A DNA stretch of 64,000 nucleotides from Halichoerus grypus (lineage: Eukaryota > Chordata > Mammalia > Carnivora > Phocidae): contig NC_135717.1 of the NCBI RefSeq assembly GCF_964656455.1, forward strand, positions 153,129,793 to 153,193,792. The letters run 5' to 3'. The notes below the pieces were generated by a model that was given only the letters and a program-made list of their open reading frames with translations, had not been told where the DNA came from and made no database searches. A program made the translations under genes and the position numbers. Positions within the stretch are counted from its first letter, which is position 1, and each line of letters begins with the position of its first letter. Shown here piece after piece: positions 1 through 60,428 of the stretch.

Positions 1-518
1 AAACCAAAATGATTCAGAAAGACTAAAAATAAGGGGATGAACAAAGGCATACCAGGCAAATGGAAACAATAAGAAAACAGGAATAATGATATCAATGTGG
101 AATTCAAGCAAATTACATTAAATGACAAAAGAAAAGCACTTTTAAAATGCTAAAAACCACAATTCACAATTAAGATTGTAACTATTATAATCATCTATAT
201 GCTCAATAATACAGCAATCATCTTTTTGAAGAAATCCACAAGAAATGCAAGGAGTCACAGACAGAAACATGCTAATAATAATAATAGACTTAACGCCTAC
301 AATTGAACACTTTCTTTTCTAGTGCTTACGTAGCAGTAACAAAAACTGAGGTATTACAGATGCAAAGCGAAGTGTAAAATTTAAAAAGACTCACTTTAGA
401 GCTCCTTTAAAGCTCACTTTAGAGCATGTTCAGTGTTGACATAGAAGAGTGTCTCCTTAAATTTTTTACCCTGGGTGTCTCAGTTGCTTAACCCTAGTCC
501 TGGCCTTAATATATTAGG

Positions 519-540
519 TCACACACACACACACACACAA
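519..540. repeat. (CA)n microsatellite
   Basis: About ten CA units in intronic sequence. Confidence 0.9.
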
Positions 541-1500
541 ATTAGTGCATTCCATAAAATAGAAATAATAGAAACAATACTTTCTGATTACAATGCACTA
601 AAACTATAAATTAACAAAATAAAAAAACAAAAAGGCCTCCTACCCGGAAATTCAAAAACCTTCTGTTATGGATTGAGCTATGTCTCCCCAAAATTTGTAT
701 GTTGAAGTCTCAACCACAGTACTTTAGATAGGGATTGCATTTGGAGACAGGACCTTTAAAGAGGTACCTAAGGTTAAATAAAGCTATCTGGGTAAGTCCT
801 AATCCGTATGACTGGTATCCTCATAAGAAGAGGGAAAGGTATTAGAGACACAGGCACACAGAGGAAAGACCATATGGGAACAGAGCAAGAAAGTAACCAT
901 CTACAAGCCTACGACAAAAGAGACCTCAGGAGAAACCAAATCTGACACCACCCTGAGATCTCAAACTTCTAGTGTCCAGAACTATCAGAAAATAAATTTC
1001 TATTGTTTAAACCCTCCTGACTGTGGTACTTTATTATGACAGTCCCAGCAAACTATTAATTTCATCTCTTACTAAACAACTACACCTTCTATTAATACAT
1101 CTATTAATTCTTGGGTGAAAAGGAAAATATAAATTGAAATTAGAGAATCCTAAAAGATAATGATAATTAAAACACTACAGAATATACTTAATATACTTAA
1201 AACAGGGATAAGAAAAATCTCATACTAGAAACTTTACCAATAAAAATGAAACAACGAACACTTGTTGAGTTAAACTCCCAACTCAAAATATAACAAAAAA
1301 AATGAACAAAGTAAACTGAAAGAAAGCATAAGGTATACAACATGATCTTAGAAAACTCAAAATCTACAAAGCAGCCAGTAGAAAATACATGACTTTAGTT
1401 AGGTCACAGGATTCAACGTCATTACATAAAAGTCCACTAACTATATTTCCACACGCCAGCAATAAACAGAAAGTGTAATTTTTAAAAAACCACTCCCATT
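541..1500 (+). repeat. Old L1M ORF2 fragment, interrupted
   Basis: Low-complexity A-rich sequence on both sides of the MLT1-type LTR reads as decayed L1 endonuclease-to-RT region. No open frame survives. Limits are approximate. Confidence 0.45.
664..1057 (+). mobile_element. MaLR (MLT1/MST-type) solo LTR
   Basis: Starts TGTTATGGATTGAGCTATG and ends near AGTCCCAGCAAACTATTA. It holds the family hallmarks CCCCAAAATTTGTATGTTGA, TCATAAGAAGAGG and the polyadenylation stretch AAATAAATTTCTATTGTTTA. It is an LTR only, with no internal coding region next to it, of the ERVL-MaLR group, and splits an older L1M. Confidence 0.8.
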
Positions 1501-1559
1501 TATAATCACATAAAAATGCTGAGGAATAAAATGTAACATAAGATATGCGTGACATATTC

Positions 1560-3400
1560 AATGAAAACTATAAAACTCTGATTCATGGATTGGATAGGCT
1601 CAATACTGTTGAGATGACAACTCTTCTCAAATTGAGCTACAATACAGATTCATTGCAATTCCAATCAAAACCCTAACAAGCCTTTTTGAAAAAGGTTGAC
1701 AGGCTGATTTTAAAATTTATGTGGAAAGGCACAGGACCTAGAAAAGCCAAAACAATCTTCACAAGAAAGAGCGAGGTGGAGAGGACTTGCACTACCTGCA
1801 TCAAACTTGCTATGAAGCCACAGTGGTCAAGACAGTGTGACGGTCATGCGAAGACGGACAAACAGGTCACTGCAACAGGACGGAGTCCAGAAACAGAAAC
1901 ACTTAAATGGTCAACTGATTTTCAACAAAGGAACCGAAATAATTCAATAGAGGAAAAGACAGTGTTCAACAAATGATGCTGGAACAACAGGATACCTATA
2001 TGGAAATAAAAAATGAATGTCTACCATCACCTCACACTACATAGAAATTAACATGAATTGGATCATAAAACCTACGTGTAAGAAACAAAATATTAATCTT
2101 TTAGAAGAAAACAAAATAGAAATCTTTGTAACACAAGATTAGGCAAAGCTTTCTTAAAGAGAACACACAAAAGGGGTGGCTGGAGGGCTCAGTCCATAGA
2201 GCATGCAACTCGACCTCAGGGTCGTGAGTTCAAATCCCATGTGGGGCATAAAGATCACTTAAATAAGTTTTTTAAAAATTAAAAAAAAAAAAACACACAC
2301 ACACAAAACAAACTAGAAAAAAAATAATAAAATAGACATCAAAATAAATTTTGCTTTCAATAGACACAATTAAACAAAGCAATCCACAGACTTAGAACAT
2401 ATCTGTCAAATACGTATCTGACAAGGGGCTTGTTGCAAAATAAAGAGCTGTTACAACTCAATATGAAAATAATTTCCCAATTTTAAATATGGGCAAAATA
2501 TTTGGACGAATACTTCAAAAAACCACATTACAAGATGCTAACCAACATTAGCCATTGGGGAAAATCAAATTAAGACCACAATGATATATTACTACACATC
2601 TTCTAGGGTTAAGTTAAAAAGACTGACAATAACAAATGTCAGTTAAGATGTGTGAATCATATGGAATTGTCATAGGGGAACTCTCATACGTTGCTACAGG
2701 AATGAAAAACAGCATAACTACTTTGTAAAATAGTTTTGCTATATATGTTATAAAACAGTATTGCTATATGTCATCACTCAGAAATGTCATTCCTAGACAT
2801 TTAACCAAGAGAAATAAAAATATATGCCCAAAGACTTGTACATGAATGGTCATAGCAACATTAATCATAATCGCCCCAAACTAATAACCCAAATATCTGT
2901 CCATCAAAAGGAAAATGAATAAACAAATGTTACATCCATTCAATGGAATATTAATCAGCAATAGAAAGGAATGAACTACTGATATATGCAACAACATGGA
3001 TAAATCTGGGGGTGCCTAAGGCTGGGGATCAGAGGAGAGGTCAACTGCAAAGAGACATGGGGAAACTTTTAGGGTAATAGAACTGTTCTATGCTTTTACT
3101 GTGGTGATGATTACAAAACTTTATACAATTACCAAAAAGCATCAAGCTGCACATTATTTAAATGGATGAATTTTATTTTATGTATGCTAAACACTAATAA
3201 AACTATAAAAACTTTTTAATGGCAGAAAAACACAGAAAGAAGAGAGTAGAAATTAATGAGGTAGGAAAGAGAAAAACAATTGACTCCATAAATCAAATTC
3301 CTAATTTAAAAAATACTGAAATGTACGCTTAAAATGATTAAAATAGTGAATTCTGTAATGTATATTTTATCATAATAAAAAGAATAAAATCAACAAAGCT
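1560..3400 (+). repeat. Old L1M, ORF2 C-terminal part and 3' UTR (decayed)
   Basis: Contains the L1 landmarks 'CAATTCCAATCAAAACC', 'AAATTTATGTGGAAAGGC' and 'ATGGAATATTAATCAGC', in order on the plus strand. Many frameshifts are present. L1-like 3' ends appear near 3200 and again near 3370, so two copies may be stacked. A SINE interrupts it at 2173. Confidence 0.7.
2173..2296 (+). mobile_element. Old SINEC, short-bodied form
   Basis: GGGGTGGCTGGAGGGCTCAG head, B-box-like GTGAGTTCAAATCCCATG, and a short A-rich tail without the CT-rich body of the younger copies. Confidence 0.7.
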
Positions 3401-3720
3401 CTAGCTGACTAGATTAACAAAGAGAGGAAGAAAGCACATATACAAATAAGAAATGGCTCCAGGGAAAGTAAGCATTGAAACAGAACAAATTGAAAAATAA
3501 AAACTATTCTGCAGATCTCTATGCAGACAAATTTGAAAACCAAGATGAAATAATTTCATATGAAAACACAGATTATAAAAATTGATCCCAACAGAGACAG
3601 AGAGCTTTAATAGATTGTTTTCTATAAAATAAACAGATAATTATTCCAGAAGTTAAGTTGGTTCAAGATTAAGAAATCCATTAACACACAATATTAGTAG
3701 TATAAGAGAGGAAAAATTAT
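3400..3720 (+). repeat. Old L1M ORF2 RT-region fragment
   Basis: 'AAAATCAACAAAGCTCTAGC' and what follows resembles L1 ORF2 between the endonuclease and RT domains. It is badly decayed. Confidence 0.45.
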
Positions 3721-4560
3721 GATTGTCTCCAGAGATGCTGAAAACCTTTGAAAATTTTCGACATCATGCCTATCATTTCTCCTATAGTGTTTGCCAAATG
3801 ATCTTTTCCTATTTCCATCATTCTTTCTACGTTTATTAGTTGGAATTCTCCTGAAAAGAGCTTTCCTTCTCTAAATATTATACATTATATCATCTGGACA
3901 CACAGATTTTTATTTTATCTTATGGATTATAACCTTTTATTACAACTTATTTCTTTGCTCAAATTGTCTCAGATTTGGCCACTGGGTGCTAAGAGTAGTG
4001 GAAGAATGTATGATGAGAAAGTATGATGAGAAAATTTACATAGTCTCAAAGTATTTCCCCATAAGATAATTATATATCACAAAGAGAAAAAAAGTCATTT
4101 TACACTGGAAAAATCTGGCCAACACCACCTTAACCAAATGATCAAAGTGAACATCACCAGTAAGGGGACAAATAATATACCTCCTAATATAATGCACTGA
4201 GGACACATGACTTTGACTCTGGTATTATTTTTGCTAAAAATATACAACCTGAATTTAATCATAAAGAATTTAAGACAAACTCAAATTGAGGGACAAGCTA
4301 CGAAAATAACTGGTCAGCACTCTTCAAGGAAAGGCAATGTATGATTCTGGACTGGATCTTGGACCAGAAAAATGGTATCAGTAGGACAATTGGTAAAATT
4401 TGAATAAAGTCTATAGGTTTGATAACACTAATATTTATTTCCTGATTATATTAATGTTAGTATCTTAGCTTTGACTATTGTAATATGGTTATATAAGATG
4501 GCAATCTTTATAAAGATCTCGGTGAAGACCATGTGGGAATTTTACAATGTTTTGTTACCT
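3721..4560. other. Intron sequence without recognised gene
   Basis: AT-rich. The part from about 3760 to 3980 may be a very old repeat, but I cannot name it. No further CEP83 exon was recognised on the minus strand. Confidence 0.5.
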
Positions 4561-4609
4561 CTGAAATTATTTCAAAATGAAGTTTAAAATATATACATGC
4601 ATATATAAC

Positions 4610-51727
<47,118 letters not shown>

Positions 51728-51830
51728 GTAAAAGTAAGTCTGGCTTCCTTTTTGTCTTAGCTTTCTTTTTTTCAAGGGTATTTTCCACTTCCTTCTTCCT
51801 AAGACAGACTCTCAGGATGCCAAATTATAC
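51728..51830 (-). other. CEP83: Probable 5' UTR part of CEP83 coding exon 1
   Basis: On the minus strand a pyrimidine-leaning run ends in TTTCTCTGTGCAG at 51831, a good splice acceptor, followed by 103 nt to the start codon with no upstream ATG. That makes this the 5' UTR end of the first coding exon, with an intron before it. The same CAG|GTATAA could be read as a donor, but the pyrimidine tract favours an acceptor. Confidence 0.6.
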
Positions 51831-53038
51831 CTGCACAGAGAAATGCACTTAGTTAGTGATGAATTAAACTCATTCATTATGACATTCTTTTTATCCCTTC
51901 TTGTTATTCAACTATCATTTCTATAACAAAACCCAAATTTTCCGATTTTTTAGTTGTTCATGAAACAAAAAGAACAAAGTTGAATCGTACCTTAACACAT
52001 TTTCTTTACTCCACACTAAGTTTCTGTGACCATCAATGTCACATCTTCAATTATTAACCTAACTAGAATTACTGACTTTTCTAGTTGAGGTACTCCCGGA
52101 TTCACAAACCATGGATATTCCCTGAAGCTACTACGGTAAACTTCATAGAATGATCCTACTACAAAATCCATACTCTGAAATCAGAGAAAAGCCACTTAGA
52201 ACTTGACAAATGGTTGGAGAAAATTATAATCTTCACAAAGATGACCTTCAGCAAGTAACTATGTGATTAATGCTACAAAGGGTCTTTTATCTGACACAAG
52301 GTGAACTGTACTCATGCTGCAGACTCATATGAGAAATCAGTCAACACAAAAATGTTAATCACCTATGTGTTATGCACTAAGAACAGGAAAGTAAATCACT
52401 TCAGCTATCCCCAAAAGCACTGATCCAGGATTATGAAAGTAACTGTTTGTTATATTTAGAAGTAAAAAAAAATGATGAGAGAGTGTTCTTATTGTAAATA
52501 ATTAAAAACGAAAGTTTTATCAAAATAATTCTCTCCCCTTTAGCTTCATGAATCTTTGTGAAGATTATATGTATTTTTTTCTAATAGCATCTCCCTCAGT
52601 CATGAGTCATTATGAAATACCTTTTCCTACTACAAGATCTTTAGCACATAAAAACCAACCATCAAATTACTTAGTCTTTCTTTTAATATACCATTTCTGA
52701 TAAATTAATGTGATGTCTGCATATTACCTAAGAAGACTTTTAAAATTGAAGTTACTTTGGTTTCCTGTCAAATCACATTTTAATAGAAGGGACAAAGTCC
52801 TCCAAGAAAACTTTACTTCTTACTCATGTCAAACGTGCAACAATGCACTGTTTGTAACAGCTGCCACAACATTATCCTATCAAAAGTAAGTTATTTGTCA
52901 GGGAATTAATTAACTGGATCATAAAACTGGCATGTAATTTTGACTCTGCTTTTTGATCCAAATAATTTTTAAAAGATAGAAACATACAATAAACTTACCT
53001 CATACTTTGTAATAATACCACCAAAAAGTATTATAAGG
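51831..53038. other. Upstream CEP83 intron, no feature recognised
   Basis: AT-rich. No CpG cluster or other promoter sign, which argues against a start site just upstream of the start codon. Confidence 0.6.
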
Positions 53039-53229
53039 TCTTTTTTTTTTTTTAAGATTTTATTTATTCATCCACGAGAGACAGAGAGAGAGAGAGAGGG
53101 GCAGAGGCAGAGGGAGAAACAGGCTCCCCATGAAGCAGGGAGCCCGATGCAGGACTCGATCCCAGGACCCCAGATCATGACCTGAGCGGAAGGCAGACAC
53201 TTAACTAACTGAGCCATCCAGGTGTCCCA
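53039..53229 (-). mobile_element. SINEC, GA-rich subtype
   Basis: Poly-T, TTAAGATTTTATTTATTCAT, a GA run, then 'GAGCCATCCAGGTGTCCC'. Confidence 0.92.
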
Positions 53230-54229
53230 GGTTTTAATTTTAATTAGCTAAAAGCTTAAACTACATAAGAAAAACCAAGATCTATTCTTCAGTCCCACTA
53301 CCAATGAAACAAAGATTTCTAAGATAAAATGAGTTAATTTTTCTTATTCCAGTTGACAGTAAATATTCTAACTCCTACTTTAAAATGGAAGTTCACTCCC
53401 ATTGCACATAAAATTCACAAAGACCTGGACATTTTAGGAAAACAGGGTTAAAATGATTTAAATCCTTCCCTTTTGGCACTAAAATCTACTACAAGTGCTT
53501 TTCAGGACTAATTGCAGGATATCCATTTCTCAATCATCACCACCATTACCTTATTAACCTTAAAAAAAAAAGTTTCTTCCTCCAGTTGGGATTGTAAAGG
53601 AGCAACCAGGTGCAAAATCAAGTACATATCTTCCTGTTGGGTCTACAACTGACTATGAGTGGTAGGGAGTAAGAGCTCCCCTTGCTGAATCTCCCATCTC
53701 CATTTTAATGAGGTTTCCCATTATTAATTTTCACAGCCTCATCTCCAACTCTAGTTCCATTGCAAACATATGTGTACTGCCCTCTGGGATCTTCTTGACT
53801 CAAAGTTATGAACTCCTGGGTTGCATCTGCCAATAGTCATTTTCAGACTTTTCTCCTCTAGGAATATTTCAGAATCACAGAAAACTATCTGTCCATTTGC
53901 ACAAGTCTTACCAAGGTCAGAATAAATTTTATATCTGTTTTTAGTGTTTTGAACATCTTTCAGTTCTCCAGTCCAGTAATAATCAACTTATCAATGATAA
54001 TCTTGGAAAATATGGTATCCTCCAAATAGATATCTAGTAATATAGACAGAAAGGCCTCATAAAACATTAATTCTTTCTCTGACCTTCAAAAGTGGTTCCA
54101 CAATTCTATATTCAAGTTTACAAAGAACAAACTTGTACCTTTTATGCTAATTATATAAAAATGCTTTTAGCTAAAAACAAAAACCCCAACTACCTCAAAC
54201 ACCGTGGGAAATGTATTATCAATCTCTTA
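53230..54229. other. Upstream intron, no feature recognised
   Basis: Unique sequence with no long open frame. Confidence 0.5.
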
Positions 54230-55009
54230 CACCAAGAAATCTGAAGATAGTCTTCACTTCCAGTACTAGAGGAAAAGGTAATTTAGATCAAGCCTCCTGC
54301 TTAGGACAAGAAAAGCTGGACATGTATTTTAATAATCTGAAGACAATGGAAACTAACAAAAGAATAAATATTTACTGAAATGGGAACAGGAGAGGATGTG
54401 GATGCAGAAAGATGAGACTGGCATTTGGGACCACTCTTCCCCTAGAGGCATCTGCCAGTTCCAGAGAGGTGGCTGGGAGACTGAATGCCTGCTGACAGTC
54501 TTCAAATTCAAAGATACACAGATTACACCAGCAAGGAGTGGAGAAGCCCTGGTGAACACCCCCTTCATTTTGGATACAGACTTTAAAGGTTTGCCCTTAT
54601 TATTCCTAACAAGGGTAATTTAGATGAATGATATTAGAATAGGCTGCAACTTGCTCTAAAAAACAATTTTACAAATAAATGTGACACAATAAAAAATTTT
54701 TTTTAATTTTAAAACTCAAGTACCTGGGAAGACAAGGTGACATGAATTAAAGTCACAAGAAGCAAAAAGACAATAGACAAAAGGGCCTCTCACTATTAGA
54801 ATTATTAAACAACGATTCTAAAAGAAATTTTCTTACATTATTGTGTACAAGACAATAGAAAACAAGGTTGAGAATTTTGTGAGAGTAAGAAACCATAAAA
54901 AGAAACCAAGGGAAATCTCTAAAACTGAAAAATTCTACAACCAAAAGTAAAAACTCAATGAGCAAGCATAACAGCCTAGATAAGACATAGCTTAAAGTAG
55001 TAATTAGAA

Positions 55010-55200
55010 GGGGTGCCTGGGTGGCTCAGATGGTTAAGCATCTGCCTTCAGCTCAGGTCATGGTCTCCAGGTCCTGGGATCGAGCCCCGCATCAGGCTCC
55101 CTGCTCCAAGGGGAGCCTGCTTCTCCCTCTTCCTCTGCCTTCCCCCCTGCTTATGTGCACTCTCTCTCTCTCTAATGATTAAATAAAATCTTTAAAAACA
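55010..55200 (+). mobile_element. SINEC
   Basis: GGGGTGCCTGGGTGGCTCAG; flanks AAGTAGTAATTAGAA and AAGTAATTAAAA. Confidence 0.92.
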
Positions 55201-55265
55201 AAAATAAGTAATTAAAAGATAAGTTAAAAGAATATAAGAGAAATAAGGATGAAAAATTAAAAAAA

Positions 55266-56845
55266 AGGAGGCCCCACAACCGTATGGCCAACTAATCTTC
55301 AACAAAGCAGGAAAGAATATCCAGTGGAGGGACGCCTCGGTGGCTCAGTCGGTTGAGCATCTGACTCTTGGTTTTGGCCCAGGTCATGATCTCCTAGGTT
55401 GTGGAATCGAGCCCCACTTCAGGCTCCATGCTCAGTGGGGAGTCTGCTTCTCTCCTTCTCCCTCTACCCCTCTATGAGCATGCGTGTGTGCTCTCTTTCT
55501 CAAATAAATAAATAAAACTTAAAAAAATCTTCAAAAAAATATATCCAATGGAAAAAAGACAGTCTCTTCAAGGTGTTGGGGAAACTGGACACAACATGCA
55601 GAAAAATGAAACTAGACCATTTTCTTACACCGTACACAAAAATAAATTCGAAATGGATGAAACACCTAAATGTAAAACAGGAAACCATCAGAATTCTAGA
55701 GGAGAAAGCAGGAGAAATTCTCTGACTTTGGCAACACCTACTTCTTACTAGGCATGTCTCTAGAGGCAAGGGAAACAAAAGCAAAAATGAACTATTGGGA
55801 CCTCATCAAGATAAAAACCTTCTGCACAGTGAAGGAAACAATCAACAAACTAAAAGGCAACCAATGGAATGAGAGAAGATATTTGCAAATGACATAACAG
55901 ATAAAGGGCTAGTGTCCAAAATCTGTAAAGAACTTACAAACTCAACACCCAACAAATAATCCAGTTAAGAAATGGGCAGAAGACATGAATAGACACTTTC
56001 TGAAAGAAGACATCCAGATGGCTAAGAGACACGTGAAAAGATACTCAACATCACTCATCATCACGGAAAAATAAATCAAAACCACAATCAGACACCACCT
56101 CACACCTGTCATAATGACTAAAATTAATAACTCAGTAAACAACAGACATTGGTGAGGATGTGGAGAAAGGGGAACCCTTTTACACTGTTGCTAGGAATGC
56201 AAACTGGTGCAGTCACTTTGGAAAACAGTATGGAGTTTCCTCAAAAAGTTAAAAATAGAACTATCCTATGACCCAGCAATTGCACTTCTAGGTATTTATC
56301 CAAAGGATACAAAAATGCTGACTCAAAGGGGCACATGCACCCCATTGTTTACAGCTGTACTATCAAAAATAGCCAAATTATAGAAAGAGCCCAAATGTCC
56401 ATCGACTAATGAACGGATAAAGAAGACATGGGGTGTGTGTGTGTATGATAGAATATTAATCCCCCATCAAAAAGAATGAAATCTTGACATTTGCTGACAT
56501 GGATGGAACTAGAGTATTATGCTAGATGAAAAATGTCGTTCAGAGAAAGACAAGTATATGGTTTCACTCATATGTGGAATTTAAGAAACAAAACAGATAA
56601 ACACAGGGGAAGGGAAGGAAAAATAAAAACAGAGGCAGGCAAACCATGAGAGACTCTTAAATATAGAGAACTGAGGGTTGCTAGAGGGGAGGTAGGTGGG
56701 GGGACTGGCTAAATGGGTCATGGACATTAAGGAGGACACTTGTTGGCATGAGCACTGGGTGTTACATGTAAGTGATGAATCACTAAATTCTCCTAAAAAC
56801 CAATGCTACACTATATGTTAACTAACTTGAATTTAAATAAAAATA
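55266..56845 (+). mobile_element. L1 ORF2 C-terminal part and 3' UTR, 5'-truncated, split by a SINE
   Basis: 'CAACTAATCTTCAACAAAGC', then a SINE, then 'TATCCAATGGAAAAAAGACA' on to the 3' UTR ('CATGAGAGACTCTTAAATAT'). Frames are broken more often than in the copy at 37151, so it is probably older. Confidence 0.88.
55328..55533 (+). mobile_element. SINEC inside the L1 at 55266
   Basis: GGGACGCCTCGGTGGCTCAG head. The L1 sequence AATATCCAGTGGA before it is repeated as AATATATCCAATGGA after it. Confidence 0.92.
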
Positions 56846-57163
56846 AGAAAAATACAAAAAAGGAAAGAAATACAGAGAATAAAGTTAAAATGTTATTGTA
56901 ACAGATACGCCACTGGAGTCCCAGAAGGAGAGAAAATAGTACAGAAACAATAACTGCCGTCCCCAAAAAAGTTGCCAACTTCCACCAAAAATGCTCTATA
57001 ACCACAAGCACATAAATAAAAAGAAATCTACACACATCCCATTAAGAAATCCACATCTAAGAACATCACCTTAAGATTTTACTAAAGAAAAAGGAAAAAT
57101 CTTAAGATCAGCCAGGAAAAGAACCGAAGTGCATTGAAAAAAGGCAACAAAAGAACTGACTTG

Positions 57164-57347
57164 GGGCGCTTGGGTGGCTCAGACAGTTAAGCATCTGCTT
57201 TCAGCTCAGGTCATGATCTCGGGGTCCTGGAATCAAGCCCCACGTCAGGCCCCCTGCTCAGTAGGGAGCCTATTTCTCTCTCTCCCCCTGTTCTCTCTCT
57301 TGCTCATTATTTTTGTCTCTCTCAAATAAATAAAATCTTTAAAAAAA
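57164..57347 (+). mobile_element. SINEC
   Basis: GGGGCGCTTGGGTGGCTCAG to AAATCTTTAAAAAAAAAGG, in the old L1M/HAL1 ORF1 region. TSD not clean. Confidence 0.92.
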
Positions 57348-57829
57348 AAGGACTTCAACAATGAATGCCAGAACACATGTAATATTACCTTTACAGTGCT
57401 GAAAGAAAACAACTGCCAAAGTTTCTATAAATATAGCAAAAAAATATCTTTCAAGAATATTGGTAAAATAAAGACATTTTCAGATAAACAAAACAAATTC
57501 ATCCCAGAAGATGCACAATAAAAGAAACAGTAAAGGAGTCCTTCATACACAAGGAAAATTATCTTAGATGTGGACAATACAAAAATAAAGATAAATGAAA
57601 ATTGGAAATATGTGCATAATACTATTTATGACTGCATAATGCTGACTGCATAAAATAATATCTTGGGGATTTTAACATATATAGAGTTAAAATATATAAC
57701 TAAATGGTATATAAGTCAATAAAGGTAGAATTACAAGTGTTGTAGAGCCCTTGCACTGTATGGGAAAAGGCTAAAAGTATCAACAAATATTTAACTTTGA
57801 TAAGTCAAGAATGCATATTGTAATCTCTA

Positions 57830-57925
57830 GGAAAGGGGTTGACAAACTATAACACATGAGCCAAATTTGGCCTGCAGCCTTGTTTTGAATGGCCCCAAAC
57901 TATGAATGTTATCTTTTAAGAGCTT
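57830..57925. repeat. Fragment of an old DNA transposon (hAT-like)
   Basis: 'GGGGTTGACAAACTATAACA' and 'CCAAATTTGGCCTGCAGCC' resemble the end of a mammalian hAT-type repeat. Family name not assigned. Confidence 0.4.
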
Positions 57926-58139
57926 AAAAAAATTAATATAGATGCAAAAATCCTCAACAAAATATTAGCAAATTGAATCCAACAATGTATAAAAAGATTT
58001 ATACACCATGACCATGTAGAATTTATTCCAGGCATGCAAGGCTGGTTCAACATTAAAAAAATCAATTAATGTAATCTATTACATGAATAGACTAAAGCAA
58101 AAAAAAAAAAAAAAAAAATCACATGATCATATCAGTGGA

Positions 58140-58490
58140 TGCAGAAAAAGCGTTTGACAAAATCCAACACATATCCATGAAAAAAACTCAACAAATTAGG
58201 TATGGAGGGGAACTTTCTCAACTTGATAAAGAACATCTATAAAAAATCTGCAGGTAATGTCATATTTAGGGTGAGAAAATGGAAATTTTCTCACTAAGAT
58301 CAAGAACAAATAAGAATGTCCCCTCTCACCACTCCTTTTCAACATCATAGTGGGAAGTCTTAGCTAATGTAGTAAGAATAAATAAAATAAAATAAAAGGC
58401 ATATAAATACAGGAGGAATAAAACTGTCTTTCTTTGCAGATGACATGACAGTCTGTGTAGAAGACCCAATTAAAAAAAAATCCTCCTGGA
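58140..58490 (+). pseudogene. L1M ORF2 reverse transcriptase fragment with FADD motif
   Basis: Around 58430 the plus strand reads LSFFADDMTVCVED, the RT catalytic FADD signature of L1 ORF2. Upstream 'GCAGAAAAAGCGTTTGACAA' is the AEKAFD block. Stops and indels lie between the blocks, so the copy is dead. Confidence 0.85.
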
Positions 58491-58982
58491 ACTGATAAGC
58501 AATTATAGCAAGGTTGCAGGATAGAGAGTTAATATACAAAAAAGTCCATCACTTTCCTATATATCAGCAATGAACAGATGGAATTTGAAATTTATAATGC
58601 CATTTACATTAGTAACCCCCCAAAATGAAACAGCTCTATACTTAACAAAATATGTTTTTTTAATATGAAGAAAATTACTAAACTCTGATTAAAAAAAAAA
58701 ATCAAAGAATTAAATAAATGAAAAGATATTTACTCTATGTTCATGGATAGGAAGACTCAATACTGTCAAGAGGTAAGTTCTTCCAAACTTGATCTACAGA
58801 TTCAATATGATCCCCATAAGTTATTTTATGGATATTGACAAACTAATTCAAAAATTTATGTGGGGAGGCAAAAGACCCAGAATAGCCAATACAGTATTGC
58901 AGAAGAACAAAGTCAGAAAACTGACACTATCTGACTTTGAGACTTACTATAAAAGCAACAGAAATTAAGACAGTATAATACT

Positions 58983-59180
58983 GGGGCACCTGGGTGGCTC
59001 AGTCAGGTAAGCCTCGACATCTGACTCTTGGTTTTGGCTCAGGTCATGACCTCAGGGTCATGAGACCAAGCCCCACATCGGACTCTGCACTCAGCAGGGA
59101 GTCTGCTTGATATTACTCCCTCTCCCTCTGCTCCTACCCCCAATTGTGTGCATATTCTGTCTCCGTCTCTCTCAAATAAA
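58983..59180 (+). mobile_element. SINEC, first arm of an inverted pair
   Basis: GGGGCACCTGGGTGGCTCAG to CTCTCAAATAAATC; its tail meets the poly-T of the next, reversed SINE. Confidence 0.93.
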
Positions 59181-59185
59181 TCTTT

Positions 59186-59366
59186 TTTTTAAGATTTTAT
59201 TATTTGAGAGAGAGAGAGCACACAAGCAGGGAGACAGGCAGAGGGAGAAGGAGAAGCAGGCTCCCCGCTGAGTAGGGAGCCCGATGTGGGGCTTGACCCC
59301 AGGACTATGGGATCATGACCTGAGCCGAAGGCAGAGGCTTAACCCACTGAGCCACCCAGGTGCCTC
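59186..59366 (-). mobile_element. SINEC, second arm of an inverted pair
   Basis: Poly-T, AAGATTTTATTATTTGAGAG, ending CCACCCAGGTGCC. TCTCAAATAAA before and TCTAAATAAAG after suggest it inserted into the tail of the first SINE. Confidence 0.93.
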
Positions 59367-60428
59367 TAAATAAAGCCTCCTTAAAAAGTGTGATATTGGC
59401 AATATAATAGACAGATCAATGAAACAAAATAGAGTCCACATATCGATTAAAACAAATAGTCAACTGATCTTTGACAAAGATCTTTGCCAAAAAAGAAAAG
59501 TGGATCTAGGCAGACATTACACCCTTCACAAAAATTAGCTCAAATGGGTTATGCAACTTAAATGTAAAATGCAAAATTATCCAATTCCTAGAAGATAACA
59601 AACGTCTCTGATATGACAGTAACTTCACCAAAGGCAAGATCCACACAAAAAAATAATTGGTAAGTTAGACTTCATTAAAATTTAAAACTTCTGCTCTAGG
59701 AAAGACACTGCCAAGACAATGAGAAGAGAAGTCACAGACTGGGAGGAAAGTATCTGAAAAAGACCTATCTGATAAAGGACTGTTAACCAAATATACAAAG
59801 TCAAACTCAGCAAGAAAAAAAACTGAATTAAAAACTGGCTCAAAGACCTTAACAGACATCTCACCAAAGAAGATACACAAATGGCAAATAAGCATATGAA
59901 AAGATAGGGAACATCATATGTCATTAGGGAATTGCAAATTGAAACAATGAGATACTAGTACAAACCTATTAGGATGGCCCAAATCCAAACACGGACAATA
60001 CCGAATGCTGGTGAAAATGTGGAGCAATAGGAACTCTAATTCATTAGTTTTACCATACAGTCCAGCAACAGCACTCCTTGGTATTTACCCAAATTACTTG
60101 AAAAGTTACATCCACACAAAAAAACTGCACATTAATGCCTATAGCATCTTTATTCATAATTGCCAAACCCGGAAGCAACCAAGATGTACTTCAGTAGGTG
60201 AATGGATAAACTGTGGTATATCCCAACAACGAAGTATCATTCAGCCCTAAAAAGAAATGAGCCATCAAGCCATGAAAAGATACGAAGGAACCTTAAGTGT
60301 ATATTACTAAATGAAAGAAAGCCATCTAAAAGGGATGTAGGATTCCAACTATAGGACATTCTGGAAACATCAAAACTATAAAGACATTTTAAAAAGTAGT
60401 GGTTGCCAGGGATTAGGAAAGAGGCAGA

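Noticed and set aside
1..4609. Search for CEP83 coding exon 10
   Set aside because: No minus-strand segment with splice sites and the expected coiled-coil sequence was recognised; the region is old L1M and an LTR.
51815..51840. Reading CAG|GTATAA at 51830 as a splice donor of a 5' UTR exon
   Set aside because: The preceding TTTCTCTGTG tract fits an acceptor better, and no alternative acceptor as good lies between it and the start codon. Not fully excluded.
54396..54623. 75-codon plus-strand open frame with ordinary composition
   Set aside because: Falls in the 5' part of the old L1M/HAL1 copy; no independent gene evidence.
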